Under the pieces are notes generated by a model. The model saw only the letters and a list, made by a program, of their open reading frames with translations. It did not search any database and was not told the origin of the DNA. The translations under genes were made by a program, and so were the position numbers. Below are positions 1-8,522 of a DNA stretch of 64,000 bases, piece after piece (position 1 is the stretch's first letter; each line of letters opens with the position of its first letter). The DNA comes from Sandaracinaceae bacterium (lineage in GTDB: Bacteria > Myxococcota_A > Polyangia > Polyangiales > JADJQN01). The stretch is taken from assembly GCA_016712745.1 (NCBI GenBank), contig JADJQN010000003.1, positions 1,683,501 through 1,747,500 on the forward strand, written 5' to 3'.

Positions 1-578
1 CGAACCAATGCGACCACTACATCATCGATCGCGACCGGCTCTGTTCGAGATTTCAGCCAGCGCGGCAAGACCATGATCGGCAAGCGCGCAGCGAGGTCGC
101 GCACGATGAGCCAGCTGAGGCTTCCAAAACCCACGATCATGCTCGCTCGAAGTTCGACAGTTGGCACCGAGCCCGCCCGCAAGATTTCGCCTACGTGAGT
201 ACGACTGCGCAAATGTGCTGACGCAACACTTTGCTCTTTGGGTGCAACCCCTCCCAAATAGACAACGCGATTCACACGCGCCGCCGCGGCACATTCGGAA
301 AAGATCGCTGCTGCTGCCGTCTCTTTGGCTTTGTAGTCCGGGCTGTCACCCATGCCATGAACAAGATAGAGAGCGGTGTCGCACCCCTCGAGGGCTCGCG
401 CCATGGACGCGGCATCATTGACGTCACCTTCCACCCACTCGAGTTCATCTTGATCTCGACGCGCGCGTGAAAGGTCGCGCGTAAGTGCGCGCACCTTCCA
501 CCCGGCCCCAACGAGCGCAGGTGCCACGGCCCGTCCCACAAAGCCGGTCGCGCCGGTGAGCAATACAGTCCCTTTCAT
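1..578 (-). CDS. NAD(P)H-binding atypical SDR (YbjT/NmrA-like), 3' end outside window
   Basis: Reading leftward from the ATG at 578, the frame stays open to the window edge (192 codons), so the C-terminus is missing. The N-terminus has a Rossmann fingerprint (LLTGATGFVGR). It is followed by family-typical segments YLVHGMGD, VVYLGGVAP, SAHLRSR and VELRASMIVGFG. These match the NAD(P)H-binding proteins that often carry a C-terminal DUF2867 domain; that part would lie outside the window. Such proteins are cytoplasmic and their substrates are mostly unknown. The start is supported by GAGG in GAGGACCTC just upstream. Family assignment is by motif and order; the precise reaction is not inferable. 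Confidence 0.85.
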   Translation of the reverse strand, partial: MKGTVLLTGATGFVGRAVAPALVGAGWKVRALTRDLSRARRDQDELEWVEGDVNDAASMARALEGCDTALYLVHGMGDSPDYKAKETAAAAIFSECAAAARVNRVVYLGGVAPKEQSVASAHLRSRTHVGEILRAGSVPTVELRASMIVGFGSLSWLIVRDLAARLPIMVLPRWLKSRTEPVAIDDVVVALV

Positions 579-618
579 GAGGTCCTCTTATTCCTGCGCG
601 GATCATAGTGCCGTTTGG

Positions 619-1371
619 TCAACGCTCGGCCGATACCCGGGCCAACCAGTTGGCATCTGCGACGGAGACGCTGGGCGGACGTGCACTGATGCCAATGGCG
701 TTGCGGCCGCTCAGGGCTTCAACAAACCGACACGCGGCGAGATACGTCCCGGCTGGGCTAGGGTGAATCTGATCTGATTGCCAAAGTCGCAACGTGGGTC
801 GCTCGCGTAGTACGCGCATCCAAGGCGAAGCAACGTCGACAACGCTGGTCGAGCTCAACGCGGCCGCGCGCCTCACTCCGAGGGCCATGCAATGCGCGAG
901 CAGCCTGGGAGTCGTGATGCCAGTCTGATCGTAGACAGGATCGTCCGGGCCTCGAGGCCACATACCGAATAGCAAAACCTTTGCGCCTTTAGCGCCCGCG
1001 AGGCGAGCGAAGAGCGAAACGTAGTGAGCGTATTCTTGTGAGTTGAAGCATGACTCTGTGTTCTGTCCTTGAAGCACAACATGAGTGAATCTGCCGGATC
1101 GAATCCGCTCTGCCGCGATTCCCTCCTCCCAATGAAAGCGAAGCGTCGCGCCTCCCTGCGTCACAGTCTCCACGTACGTCGACGGCCGGCTTCCTGATCT
1201 CATCATCGCTGAGATCAGCGCGGGCAGATCATTCGCCTCGGTATGGCTATTACCGACGAACAGGGCGCGAATTACTTCCGTGGAACCAAGGCTGCTCGGT
1301 GAGCTCGGTCCACACTCAAGAAGTGCCACGTACAGGATCAACAGGACGTGTGTGGCGCGCGGTTGCTGCAC
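619..1371 (-). CDS. SGNH/GDSL-type hydrolase, probably exported
   Basis: This 250-residue protein starts at a GTG. Block I of the SGNH superfamily is visible as LFVGNSHT near residue 38, with Ser as the likely nucleophile. Block V appears as DQIHPSPAGTYLA near residue 200, giving the catalytic Asp/His pair. The N-terminus is hydrophobic (VLLILYVALLEC) and the Cys could be a lipobox cysteine, but the region is short, so lipoprotein status is uncertain. SGNH enzymes hydrolyse esters of lipids or acetylated glycans; the substrate here cannot be read from sequence. It lies 40 bp downstream of the convergent-facing terminator region and in the same direction as the truncated SDR. Confidence 0.75.
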   Translation of the reverse strand: MQQPRATHVLLILYVALLECGPSSPSSLGSTEVIRALFVGNSHTEANDLPALISAMMRSGSRPSTYVETVTQGGATLRFHWEEGIAAERIRSGRFTHVVLQGQNTESCFNSQEYAHYVSLFARLAGAKGAKVLLFGMWPRGPDDPVYDQTGITTPRLLAHCMALGVRRAAALSSTSVVDVASPWMRVLRERPTLRLWQSDQIHPSPAGTYLAACRFVEALSGRNAIGISARPPSVSVADANWLARVSAER

Positions 1372-1444
1372 TTGGGACTCGAAGCATAGCGATGAATTCC
1401 CAGTTCGTAACGGATGTCGGAAAGTTCACGCTCCGTCGACGGCC

Positions 1445-1482
1445 AGAACGCCGCGTCGGTTTGGCACCGCGCGGCGTTTTGG
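1445..1482. terminator. Hairpin between SGNH hydrolase and Kazal lipoprotein genes
   Basis: A 9-bp perfect stem, aacgccgcg at 1447-1455 and cgcggcgtt at 1470-1478, is followed by tttt on the plus strand. It lies about 20 bp past the stop of the minus-strand gene ending at 1504, where the T-run on that strand is weak (TTCT). It is a plausible terminator, probably imperfect for the minus strand. Confidence 0.5.
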
Positions 1483-1503
1483 TTGTGTGAGCTTCAGTCT
1501 AAA

Positions 1504-2478
1504 TCAGCAGACCGCGCCCTCGGGAAGGCATGCGAACGAAGCCCAGCAAGGTTCGCAGCTTGAGGAACCCGAGCAACCGCGGGTGCGGCAGTCTTCGATG
1601 GGCTCGCACACGCATGTTGCTGCGTTGAAGTTGCCAGCGCGGCACGGGCGACCGTTCATGCGGCCCGAACCTGGGCACTCTGGAGTGCAGCGGATGCCGG
1701 TTGCCGGACACATTGGTGTCGCTGCGCACTCGCCTTCGTGCTCGATCGATACGCTGTTCGATGCGGCGTCGCATGTATTCGAGTAAGTGTTGCCGTCGCA
1801 GCCGCAAACCGGCGAGAAGATTTCCGCGCACGCATCGGGGACGTCGCGGCAGATGCCAGGAGCACGAGGACCGCTTGGGCCTCCGCATGCGCCGAAGTCC
1901 GCGTCCATGCTGTGCTCACAGAACTGACCTTCGCGGCAGCGGGTGCCTTCGATGCCGCCGCACTGACGCACGTGGTCGTCGATGTCGAGTTGAACCGCAA
2001 CTTGTCCGCTCGAGCCCCGATCGTAGCGGCGAACCACGGCTACGTACTTGCGTGACTCTTCGGCTGTGTAGCGGATCTCGCTATTCAAGTCGCTGCTGTC
2101 GATGTCGTCATTGAACGCGATGCTCGCGCCACTCGGACGGCCGCCCGATGTTGCCTTGTAGAGGATCAAGACGGGATCCAACCCCTCTGGCGAGATGGCG
2201 CGCGCGGTGAGGCGAATCTCATCGCCTTCGTTCGCATCGAAGCTAAACGCGAGATAGCGCGCGCTGCGCGAAAAGCGTCCGCTCCTCTGTGCGTGGTTGC
2301 TAAGTTCTCCAACAAGCGTAGGCCTGGAAGCGCTGTCGGCTGCGCCTTCGCTTGCAGCAACGAGCGCGTCATCTGTTTGGATGTCGACTGCGTCTTTGGG
2401 TTCGGCGCTGCTGACTTCCGTCGCGCAGCCTGCCATCGCGGCCGCGAGGAACAATCCGATAAGTGCTTTGCGAATCAT
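1504..2478 (-). CDS. Lipoprotein with PPC-like beta domain and Kazal-type domain
   Basis: The start ATG at 2478 follows an AGGAG ribosome site. The signal peptide ends in the lipobox MAGC (Cys18). Residues about 50-170 look like a PPC-type beta-sandwich (FDANEGDEIRLT, DPVLILYKATSG, YVAVVRRYDRGSSG). This is followed by a Kazal-like module with PVCGCDGNTYSNTC, then a Cys-rich tail (CPATGIRC, CPGSGRMNGRPC, CEPIEDC). It is 324 residues, presumably on the cell surface. A close paralogue with the same domain order lies at 24220-25179 in this window. Kazal modules often inhibit serine proteases, but inhibitory activity here is inference only. Confidence 0.85.
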   Translation of the reverse strand: MIRKALIGLFLAAAMAGCATEVSSAEPKDAVDIQTDDALVAASEGAADSASRPTLVGELSNHAQRSGRFSRSARYLAFSFDANEGDEIRLTARAISPEGLDPVLILYKATSGGRPSGASIAFNDDIDSSDLNSEIRYTAEESRKYVAVVRRYDRGSSGQVAVQLDIDDHVRQCGGIEGTRCREGQFCEHSMDADFGACGGPSGPRAPGICRDVPDACAEIFSPVCGCDGNTYSNTCDAASNSVSIEHEGECAATPMCPATGIRCTPECPGSGRMNGRPCRAGNFNAATCVCEPIEDCRTRGCSGSSSCEPCWASFACLPEGAVC

Positions 2479-2770
2479 GTGAGGCTCCTAGTGACGAAGC
2501 GCCCTAGGGACGCGGGTCATTTGGAGCGCTTAACTACAAGGACCGTGCCGAAACCCCGAATGCTGCGCCGACGTCGTACGCAGTCGAAGTTGCTTGCCTT
2601 TTTCGTTCATACGCTCTGACGGTTACTAGCTCATTGAGTTGCCGATCGAGCAGGGATGCCGGCGGGTGCGGTGGCCGCCTGGCTTGTCGAGAACGCCAGT
2701 TTCGAACCTTCGTGTGACGGAACTTCAACGATGCGGCCATTAGGGAAAGATGCTCCAACACGAGGTCTTC

Positions 2771-4360
2771 ATGCTTAGACGCTATTTCTGTGCCTTCTTC
2801 ATCATCGCTCTCGTGGGTTGCGCCAAGGCCTCGGTGCGCATCGGGGACAACGCGGGCGACGGGGGCGGTGATTCAGGCAGTGCCGCGGATGCAGGAATCG
2901 ATGCGAGCGCGGACGCCGGCGCCGTTCGCCGCTGCGGCGGCTTTTCGGGCGACACATGCGCCGCGACAGAGTACTGCGAGTTGGTGGCAGAGTGCGGCGG
3001 TGATGACACAGGCGGCGTGTGCATGCCCCGCCCCGCGGCTTGCGGAGCGGTTCTAATCCCTGTCTGCGGCTGCGACAACACCACTTACGGGAACGCATGC
3101 GAGGCCAATCGCGCTGGCGTCTCCGTGATGTATGTGGGCGCCTGCGGCGCTTGTGTACCCAGCGTCAGAGTCACGCCCACCTCGGGGCTCATCACAGAGG
3201 AAACAGGAAGCACGGCGTCGTTCACTCTCTCGCTGAACTGCCCTCCCGCGGCCGACGTGTCCATTTCGCTAGCGAGCAGCGACGAGTCCGAAGGCACTGT
3301 GTCGTTCACATCGGCCACGTTCACCTCGTCAAATTGGGCGACCCCTGTGGTCGTTACCGTGACCGGCGTCGCCGACAGCATCGTCGACGGTCCTCAGGGC
3401 TACACCATCGTCACCGCACCGGCTATCAGCGCGGACGAGGTCTACAACGGCATGGACGCGGTCGACGTCTCCGTCACGAACAACGACATCGACACTTACA
3501 TTTGCGGCGGCGAAGCAGGCCTCGCATGCCCGGACTCTACATACTACTGCGCGTACAGCTCGACGAGCGTGTGCGGGGGCGGCGACTTCGACGGCGTCTG
3601 CATGCGTCGACCAACGGATTGTCCCGACCTCTTCGATCCTGTCTGCGGATGCGACAACAATACGTATCCGAGTCGCTGCGACGCCAACGCAATGGGCTTC
3701 GACGTGCGAAGTGAGGGCGCGTGCGGCAGCGACTGCACGGATGAAGCAGCTGCGCTCGCAGAGCTCTTGGGTGGAGCGGGACAGGCATGCAGCGTCACCG
3801 TGCGCCTCGACTACACGACCTACGCGATCCTCGGCTATCAAGTCTTCTGCGATGCATACTCGCCGGTGGCGGAGAGCGCGGCGCGCGTCGTCGCGGAAGC
3901 CGATACGACATTCGGAGAAGGCTCGTTGTTGCTCAGCAGCTCGCCCTCCGAGTACTACTTGTTCTATGAGAGCCCGGGCGATGTCGGTGGCGCAGCCGTC
4001 GTCAACTCCGATGTCGGCATGACCGTCTTCGGTGGCTCCATCGTTTGGCTTGGCACGGGCGATATCAACTATCCCGCGACCTGGCGAAATGGCGCAGAGC
4101 TTGGGGCCAGCTGCGCACCCGGCGGTCTGAGTGATCGCATGCACGAGGGCTGGAATCTGATGAATGGCGAAGCGCTGACTGCCACTCAAGTCGATGCCGC
4201 ACTCAACGTCGTCGACCGAACAGGAGTTCCGGGAGGCTTCGCCTCTGGACCCGGCTACATCTTCTCCACGCTCGTGCTCCTCTACCCACGCTCGGTCGGG
4301 GAATTCAATCCGGCAACTGCGGAATGGATCGTCATCGTCAACGGCGGCTGGCTCGAGTAG
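2771..4360 (+). CDS. Lipoprotein: Kazal - Calx-beta-like - Kazal, with unknown C-terminal region
   Basis: The start at 2771 is preferred over the in-frame ATG at 2750 because it has GAGGT seven bases upstream and directly precedes the signal peptide, lipobox LVGC (Cys17). An Asp/Ala/Gly linker follows. Kazal-like module one (PVCGCDNTTYGNAC) covers roughly residues 53-130. A Calx-beta-like repeat (VTPTSGLITEETGSTASF to YTIVTAPAISADEVY) covers about 130-243, and Kazal module two (PVCGCDNNTYPSRC) about 245-318. The remaining 210 residues are unrecognised. The Calx-like module is strikingly similar to the four repeats in the protein at 46277-49912. Repeat family B begins eight bases after its stop. 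Confidence 0.85.
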   Translation: MLRRYFCAFFIIALVGCAKASVRIGDNAGDGGGDSGSAADAGIDASADAGAVRRCGGFSGDTCAATEYCELVAECGGDDTGGVCMPRPAACGAVLIPVCGCDNTTYGNACEANRAGVSVMYVGACGACVPSVRVTPTSGLITEETGSTASFTLSLNCPPAADVSISLASSDESEGTVSFTSATFTSSNWATPVVVTVTGVADSIVDGPQGYTIVTAPAISADEVYNGMDAVDVSVTNNDIDTYICGGEAGLACPDSTYYCAYSSTSVCGGGDFDGVCMRRPTDCPDLFDPVCGCDNNTYPSRCDANAMGFDVRSEGACGSDCTDEAAALAELLGGAGQACSVTVRLDYTTYAILGYQVFCDAYSPVAESAARVVAEADTTFGEGSLLLSSSPSEYYLFYESPGDVGGAAVVNSDVGMTVFGGSIVWLGTGDINYPATWRNGAELGASCAPGGLSDRMHEGWNLMNGEALTATQVDAALNVVDRTGVPGGFASGPGYIFSTLVLLYPRSVGEFNPATAEWIVIVNGGWLE

Positions 4361-4367
4361 TCAGCCA

Positions 4368-4442
4368 GGGACACGCTCCCCCTCCAAAACACATCGCATT
4401 CCCAGCACTTACGACTCGAGTTTGGCCGCGTGAATTTGATAC
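4368..4442 (-). repeat. Short interspersed repeat, family B, copy 1
   Basis: Read on the minus strand this element starts gtatcaaattcacgcggcca and ends ggagcgtgtccct, matching copies at 5310-5386 and 7922-7997. It begins eight bases after the stop of the 2771-4360 gene. The two ends are conserved while the middle varies. Confidence 0.8.
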
Positions 4443-4507
4443 ATCGCGGCGCTGTTTTGCCCGGTGAACAAGGGTCTAGAGCGCTTTCAAGTAGAAGCGG
4501 TGAACAA

Positions 4508-4653
4508 GGGACGATCGTTTAGTTAAAACAGTTATCGGCGACCGGCGGCGCTAGCTTTGTTAACTAAACGATTGTCCCCCTGTCCCCGTCCCCCCGTTAA
4601 AACAATTATCGTCGATGAGCGGTGCTAACTTTGTTAACTAAACGATCGTCCCC
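4508..4653. repeat. REP-like palindromic repeat, family A, one full and one partial copy
   Basis: The arms gggacgatcgtttagttaa (4508-4526) and ttaactaaacgattgtccc (4560-4578) are inverted repeats with one mismatch, giving a potential long hairpin. The 58-base segment 4522-4579 recurs as 4596-4653 with about eight differences, so the element is one complete palindrome plus a partial direct duplicate. A degenerate third copy is at 7353-7416. It occupies most of the gap between the genes ending at 4360 and 4690; no gene is seen in that gap. Confidence 0.85.
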
Positions 4654-4689
4654 AGCATTCCCTGAGCCTCACCCGAACGTGGCAACTGG

Positions 4690-5130
4690 TCAGGACGAGC
4701 CAACAAAACACCAGCCGGCTTCATCGCCGCACGCGTCGACCTCCGCGAGCTGACAGTCCATGGAGTTCGCAAGCTCGTCACCGCACATGGCGGCGACGCA
4801 TGCTTGCTCGTCCACTGCATCAAGGCAGTTCGCCTCACGGCAACAAGCGAAGAGGTCGAATAGTGCTTGGCAGCCTTCCGCGTTTACACACGCGAGCTGG
4901 TTGTTCTTCAGGCATCTGCCGCAATCAGGATTCGTATCCGAATCGATGCACATCTGTTGACATGCGGAGTCGGCGCACGCATTGGCGCAGTTCAACGTTG
5001 CGAGCCCACAATAGCTTCCCACCGCCGGCGACAGCAGGTGCTCTTCGCAAGAGTTCGCACTCGAGCACGCAGCGCACGCAGCGCACGCAAGCGAGATCAC
5101 AACGCACAGAGCAACGACGAAATGTTTCAT
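4690..5130 (-). CDS. Small Cys-rich lipoprotein/exported protein
   Basis: This 146-residue protein starts with a clear signal peptide (MKHFVVALCVVISLACAAC) in which several cysteines could serve as the lipobox Cys. The mature part carries about 20 cysteines in a spaced pattern (NCANACADSACQQMC, CGRCLKNNQLAC, CCREANCL), suggesting a disulfide-stabilised extracytoplasmic fold. The family was not recognised. It is followed on its own strand by repeat family A. It has the general look of other small Cys-rich lipoproteins in this window (7424-7852, 27983-28267) but they are not obviously homologous. Confidence 0.7.
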   Translation of the reverse strand: MKHFVVALCVVISLACAACAACSSANSCEEHLLSPAVGSYCGLATLNCANACADSACQQMCIDSDTNPDCGRCLKNNQLACVNAEGCQALFDLFACCREANCLDAVDEQACVAAMCGDELANSMDCQLAEVDACGDEAGWCFVGSS

Positions 5131-5309
5131 AGTCAGCGGCCGAGCCTACCACGGACTTAGCCGCCCATTGCTCGCGGTGCAGCGCTGACTTGCTCTCAGC
5201 GCTCGTTCTGGAATCGCACAATGTGATGACGATCGCTATCGGCGCTAGCACTCCTGTCGTTTGGATGGTGTGTGCAACCATTGCGCGCCGCAAATCGCGA
5301 TAAGCGGAG

Positions 5310-5386
5310 GTATCAAGTTCACGCGGCCAAACTCGGTCTGCAACTCGTTGAAAAGAAACGGCCGCTGAGGAGGGAGCGTGTCCCCC
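5310..5386 (+). repeat. Short interspersed repeat, family B, copy 2
   Basis: The 77-base element runs from gtatcaagttcacgcggcca to gagggagcgtgtcccc. Its last base, 5386, is also the final base of the TAG stop of the adenosine-deaminase-like gene, so the element is inserted exactly at the gene end. Confidence 0.85.
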
Positions 5387-6996
5387 TAGTAGTTGCTTTC
5401 GAACTCCAGGAAGCGGCGCTCGAGTTGCCACTGCAGGCTTGCTCGCTCGCTCGTTTCGAGAAACGCGCTGCACTCACTTGATGCCGTCGTCGTCTGGTCT
5501 GCGCAGGCTTCGACTCGCGTGCCATCTGGAAGCGATGTCCAAAGACTGTCGCCGGGCAAGAACGCATGTTCGAGGCTCTGGCGCGAAATCGTTTTGAGTT
5601 GCCGGTAGTCGAGATTCTGATCGCGCACGGCGCGCACGTATTCTCCCGCCAAGCTCGAACGAGACACTCCCTGATCGTCGGTCGCAAGCGTCACGGGTAC
5701 GCCGTGAGCGAGATACTCAGCAAGAGGATGCTCTGAGCCGCGCACTTCGAGGATCTGATCATTGCTGCTGAGACACACCTCAACGAGAACGTTGCGCGAG
5801 GCCATCTCGTCGAGGAGCGCCGTCGGATCCGTCTCCGACATTACATCGAGGCCGTGGCCGATACGCTCTGCATGTCCCGTCTCGACGGCGGCGCGAATGT
5901 GAAAGGTGTTCGCGTTGCTGCCCGGGGGAAGATACGCGGGCACCAATTCTCCGGCGTGCAAGGTGATGCGCAACGGACTCTCGCCCGTGACGGTGTATTT
6001 GTTGTAGAGGAAATCGAGCATGGCCATGTGCAGCTCGTAGTTGTTGATTGAGCGAGTGTCATCCTCAGGCGACGACAGGTTCGCTCCAACAATCGATGAG
6101 GTGGCCTTTGCCATCTCGAACGCACTCACAAGTTGCCCAAAGACTTGGTCGTTCGCACCTGTGCGCGAGACTTGCGCGACGAAACGTACCTGCATGTCGC
6201 AGAGGGGGGTTGCGCCAACACAATCAAGACCTGCGCGCCAACCGGAAGCCGCGGCGTTCACGGTCGCCACGTCGCTCGCGACATCGCCTGCAAACTCCGA
6301 GTTCGCAATGAGTGAATCGTAGAACGAGGGCAAGTCCGCAGCGGTGAGTGTGCCGGACCACACGGAGGCTGCGAGCGAGCCCACGCGCGTTCCGAGGTTG
6401 AACATCGTCTCGACGTAGAGTTGGTTCTCGCTTGCCGCCCGCGTGGCGACGTCAAGTATGCTGTCATTGCGATGCGCGCCTGCGACGAGGCCAAACTTCC
6501 CGAAGGTCGCGAAGAAGTGATCGCGACCAGTTTCCACGCCGGGCACGAAGTCTTTCATGGACCAAGCTCGAATGGTTTCGTCGTAGAACGGGCCACTGGT
6601 CGGCACAGCCTGCGTCGAGCTATCGCATCGCGTTCCGAACACAAGCGTATGCGAACTGGTCACGATACAGTTTTCGTCTGCGAGCGCCCAATCGAGAAAA
6701 GTCTCCGCGTAAACGGAGCCGCTCAGATGATTGTGCAAATCGGCGCCCTTCGGCATGTCTCGAAGGAATAGTGCAAGCGCACTTTCATCCTCGCGCACGA
6801 ACTCGAGCTCATCCGCAGCATTTTGCTCCCACGTCACTGCGCATTCATCAGGCGTTCCGCACGGGGCGAGGGCCGCGTCGGGCCTTCCGCCATCGTCGCC
6901 TATCCCTGACGCGTCGGTAGTTGAGGCGCTAGGATCATCGCCGCAAGCGACGAGCGTGATCGGAAGCAAGAAGGTAAGGACGAACGAAGCGCGCAT
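5386..6996 (-). CDS. Adenosine deaminase-like metallohydrolase lipoprotein
   Basis: The start at 6996 places the signal peptide at the N-terminus (MRASFVLTFLLPITLVAC, lipobox Cys18), followed by an Asp/Gly-rich linker; an upstream in-frame start would bury it. The 536-residue protein carries the adenosine/AMP deaminase metal and catalytic motifs in order: DLHNHLSGS (residues about 87-94), TLHAGE, RIGHG, a serine-asparagine loop (LSSND) and ATDDQGVS. Members deaminate adenosine or related nucleosides using one zinc. Placement as a lipoprotein suggests extracytoplasmic nucleoside processing, analogous in location to secreted ADGF/CECR1-type enzymes; substrate identity is inference. Large insertions make it longer than the usual 330-350 residues. 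Confidence 0.85.
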   Translation of the reverse strand: MRASFVLTFLLPITLVACGDDPSASTTDASGIGDDGGRPDAALAPCGTPDECAVTWEQNAADELEFVREDESALALFLRDMPKGADLHNHLSGSVYAETFLDWALADENCIVTSSHTLVFGTRCDSSTQAVPTSGPFYDETIRAWSMKDFVPGVETGRDHFFATFGKFGLVAGAHRNDSILDVATRAASENQLYVETMFNLGTRVGSLAASVWSGTLTAADLPSFYDSLIANSEFAGDVASDVATVNAAASGWRAGLDCVGATPLCDMQVRFVAQVSRTGANDQVFGQLVSAFEMAKATSSIVGANLSSPEDDTRSINNYELHMAMLDFLYNKYTVTGESPLRITLHAGELVPAYLPPGSNANTFHIRAAVETGHAERIGHGLDVMSETDPTALLDEMASRNVLVEVCLSSNDQILEVRGSEHPLAEYLAHGVPVTLATDDQGVSRSSLAGEYVRAVRDQNLDYRQLKTISRQSLEHAFLPGDSLWTSLPDGTRVEACADQTTTASSECSAFLETSERASLQWQLERRFLEFESNY

Positions 6997-7165
6997 TCCG
7001 CAGCGTACACTAACCGCCAGCTTCTCGACCGGGGCAAAGAGCAACACTACGTCGCGCTACGCCGCAGTCGTGCTTGAAAACCGTGTGCTCCCATTGCGAA
7101 AAACCTGCGCAACTGCAAATGGCACTTGGTTTGCAGACGTCCCATGCAGGAACGGGAGACTAACC

Positions 7166-7321
7166 ATGCTCTACTCAATCATCGCTGTACTTGTCGTGCT
7201 GTGGCTGCTCGGAATGGTGACGTCGTACACGATGGGGGGGCTCGTCCACATCCTTCTGGTTGTCGCACTCGTAGTGCTTGTCGTCCGCCTTGTTCAAGGT
7301 CGGTCGCTCACCAAAGGCTGA
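7166..7321 (+). CDS. Lmo0937-family small membrane protein
   Basis: This 51-residue protein contains two hydrophobic segments separated by a Gly-rich turn (LWLLGMVTSYTMGGLVHILL), then a short basic tail (VQGRSLTKG). The spacing and sequence match the Lmo0937 (DUF5670) family of tiny inner-membrane proteins of unknown function, often linked to stress regulons. GGGAG lies ten bases before the ATG. It stands alone, divergent from the adenosine-deaminase-like gene. Confidence 0.85.
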   Translation: MLYSIIAVLVVLWLLGMVTSYTMGGLVHILLVVALVVLVVRLVQGRSLTKG

Positions 7322-7352
7322 GCGCTCCGAAGCACCTGGACGCCCGGACTTC

Positions 7353-7416
7353 GGGGACGATCGTTTAGTTAACACAGTTATGCACCCGTTAAGGGCGCGA
7401 ACTTACTTACGATCGC
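7353..7416. repeat. REP-like repeat, family A, degenerate copy
   Basis: The left arm ggggacgatcgtttagttaa (7353-7372) is identical to family A at 4508, followed by cacagttat. The right arm (cttacttacgatcg, ending near 7414) is decayed, so the palindrome is imperfect. It lies between two convergent genes. Confidence 0.75.
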
Positions 7417-7423
7417 ACCCGCA

Positions 7424-7852
7424 TTAGCTTGGGCAGCCCGCGGGACCAACGCCTGCATCAGCGCTGCAGAACGCCCGGCATGCCACGCGCGTCGCGTCGT
7501 CAACCGCGCTTAGGCATTCGTTGAAGCCGACGTCGATGCACGTCGTATTGTAGACGAAGCATTCGGCGGTCGTTGGATTGCATGCGACCGTAATCGCTTG
7601 GCCTGCTCCTTCGTCGCAGATGCAGTATCGATGGATGCCATCGGTGCTGTGGCAATCCGAAGCGTCTAGATTTGTCGCGTCTGCAACGATCGCGTCCATC
7701 GTTATCAGCGTTGCATCGACTAGTGAGGAGTCGATGTTGAGCACGCTAGCATCGACGATTCCCGCATCACCATGCGTCTCACCATTCGAGCAACCGCTCG
7801 AAGAGATCGCGGCAATCGTCAGAACTGCGATCACAGAAAGATGTCGAACCAT
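7424..7852 (-). CDS. Small Cys-containing lipoprotein
   Basis: This 142-residue protein has a signal peptide ending in SSGC (Cys21) followed by an Asp/Ala-rich linker of about 45 residues. The C-terminal half carries around ten cysteines (RYCICDEG, VACNPTTAECF, CRAFC). No known domain was recognised. It is probably anchored in the outer membrane; the linker composition is the same as in other lipoproteins of this window. Confidence 0.7.
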   Translation of the reverse strand: MVRHLSVIAVLTIAAISSSGCSNGETHGDAGIVDASVLNIDSSLVDATLITMDAIVADATNLDASDCHSTDGIHRYCICDEGAGQAITVACNPTTAECFVYNTTCIDVGFNECLSAVDDATRVACRAFCSADAGVGPAGCPS

Positions 7853-7921
7853 TCGTAAGCGCCTCTTAGCGCATTCCTACTACGCGCACTCATTCGACGT
7901 CGCAAGGCGCGGTGCGAGGAG

Positions 7922-8032
7922 GTATCAAATTCACGCGGCCAAACTCAGTCTGTAAGTTGTTGAAAAGCAAAGGCCGCTGAGGAGGGAGCGTGTCCCCACG
8001 TTCAAAGGCCGCTGAGGAGGGAATGTGTCGCC
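7922..8032 (+). repeat. Short interspersed repeat, family B, copy 3 with partial tandem copy
   Basis: The 76-base element 7922-7997 matches the copy at 5310-5386, including gcggccaaactc and gaggagggagcgtgtcccc. Its last 30 bases are repeated immediately afterwards at about 8004-8032 with small changes. It sits upstream of the gene at 8061. Confidence 0.85.
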
Positions 8033-8060
8033 ACGTGGTGCTTGCGCTACATTGCTGCGT

Positions 8061-8498
8061 ATGAAATCCCTTGCCGGCTTCGAAAAAGAGTTCAGTGCCA
8101 ACCTTTGGGCAGAAGTGATGAGGCTGGGAGGTCATGCCGAGCCTCTCTCCAAGCACGAAGCGCCGGTGTTGTTTGGCGCCGTGAATAGAATCCGTTTTGA
8201 TGGGGCCCTGGTGTTGCACGAAGCATGGGGAATTTCGTATTTCGGACTAATGTTCGGGCCGTTTGAAGAATCGGCGTCCGACGTATTCTTCAAAAAATAT
8301 GCGGTGCAAGGGGTCGCTCGCTCAGACGAAGTTGCGTTGTGGGCACGCACTGACAGTTCGGCTGCAGACCCTCTCGTTTGCGTTCGCGAGCATGACGAAG
8401 ATCAAGATGACTTTGATGCGATCGAATCCGAAGGGCGTCTATTTCGTCCGTTGTCCGAAATTCTTGCGCGCGCTTCGCTCGATACCGTTCGCACTTAA
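8061..8498 (+). CDS. Hypothetical cytoplasmic protein
   Basis: The 145-residue product has no signal peptide. The ATG at 8061 is preferred to an upstream in-frame GTG near 8025, which would extend into repeat family B. The protein is acidic and contains AGFEKEFSANLWAEVMRLGG, then SYFGLMFGPFEE and an acidic stretch (EHDEDQDDFDAIESEG). No family was recognised. It has no clear operon partner. Confidence 0.65.
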   Translation: MKSLAGFEKEFSANLWAEVMRLGGHAEPLSKHEAPVLFGAVNRIRFDGALVLHEAWGISYFGLMFGPFEESASDVFFKKYAVQGVARSDEVALWARTDSSAADPLVCVREHDEDQDDFDAIESEGRLFRPLSEILARASLDTVRT

Positions 8499-8522
8499 CC
8501 CCGCGCAGGCGCGTGCGCGCTG

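Noticed and set aside
3329..4189. Long minus-strand frame opposite the Kazal/Calx lipoprotein
   Set aside because: Antisense shadow; the plus-strand frame has a lipobox and recognisable Cys motifs.
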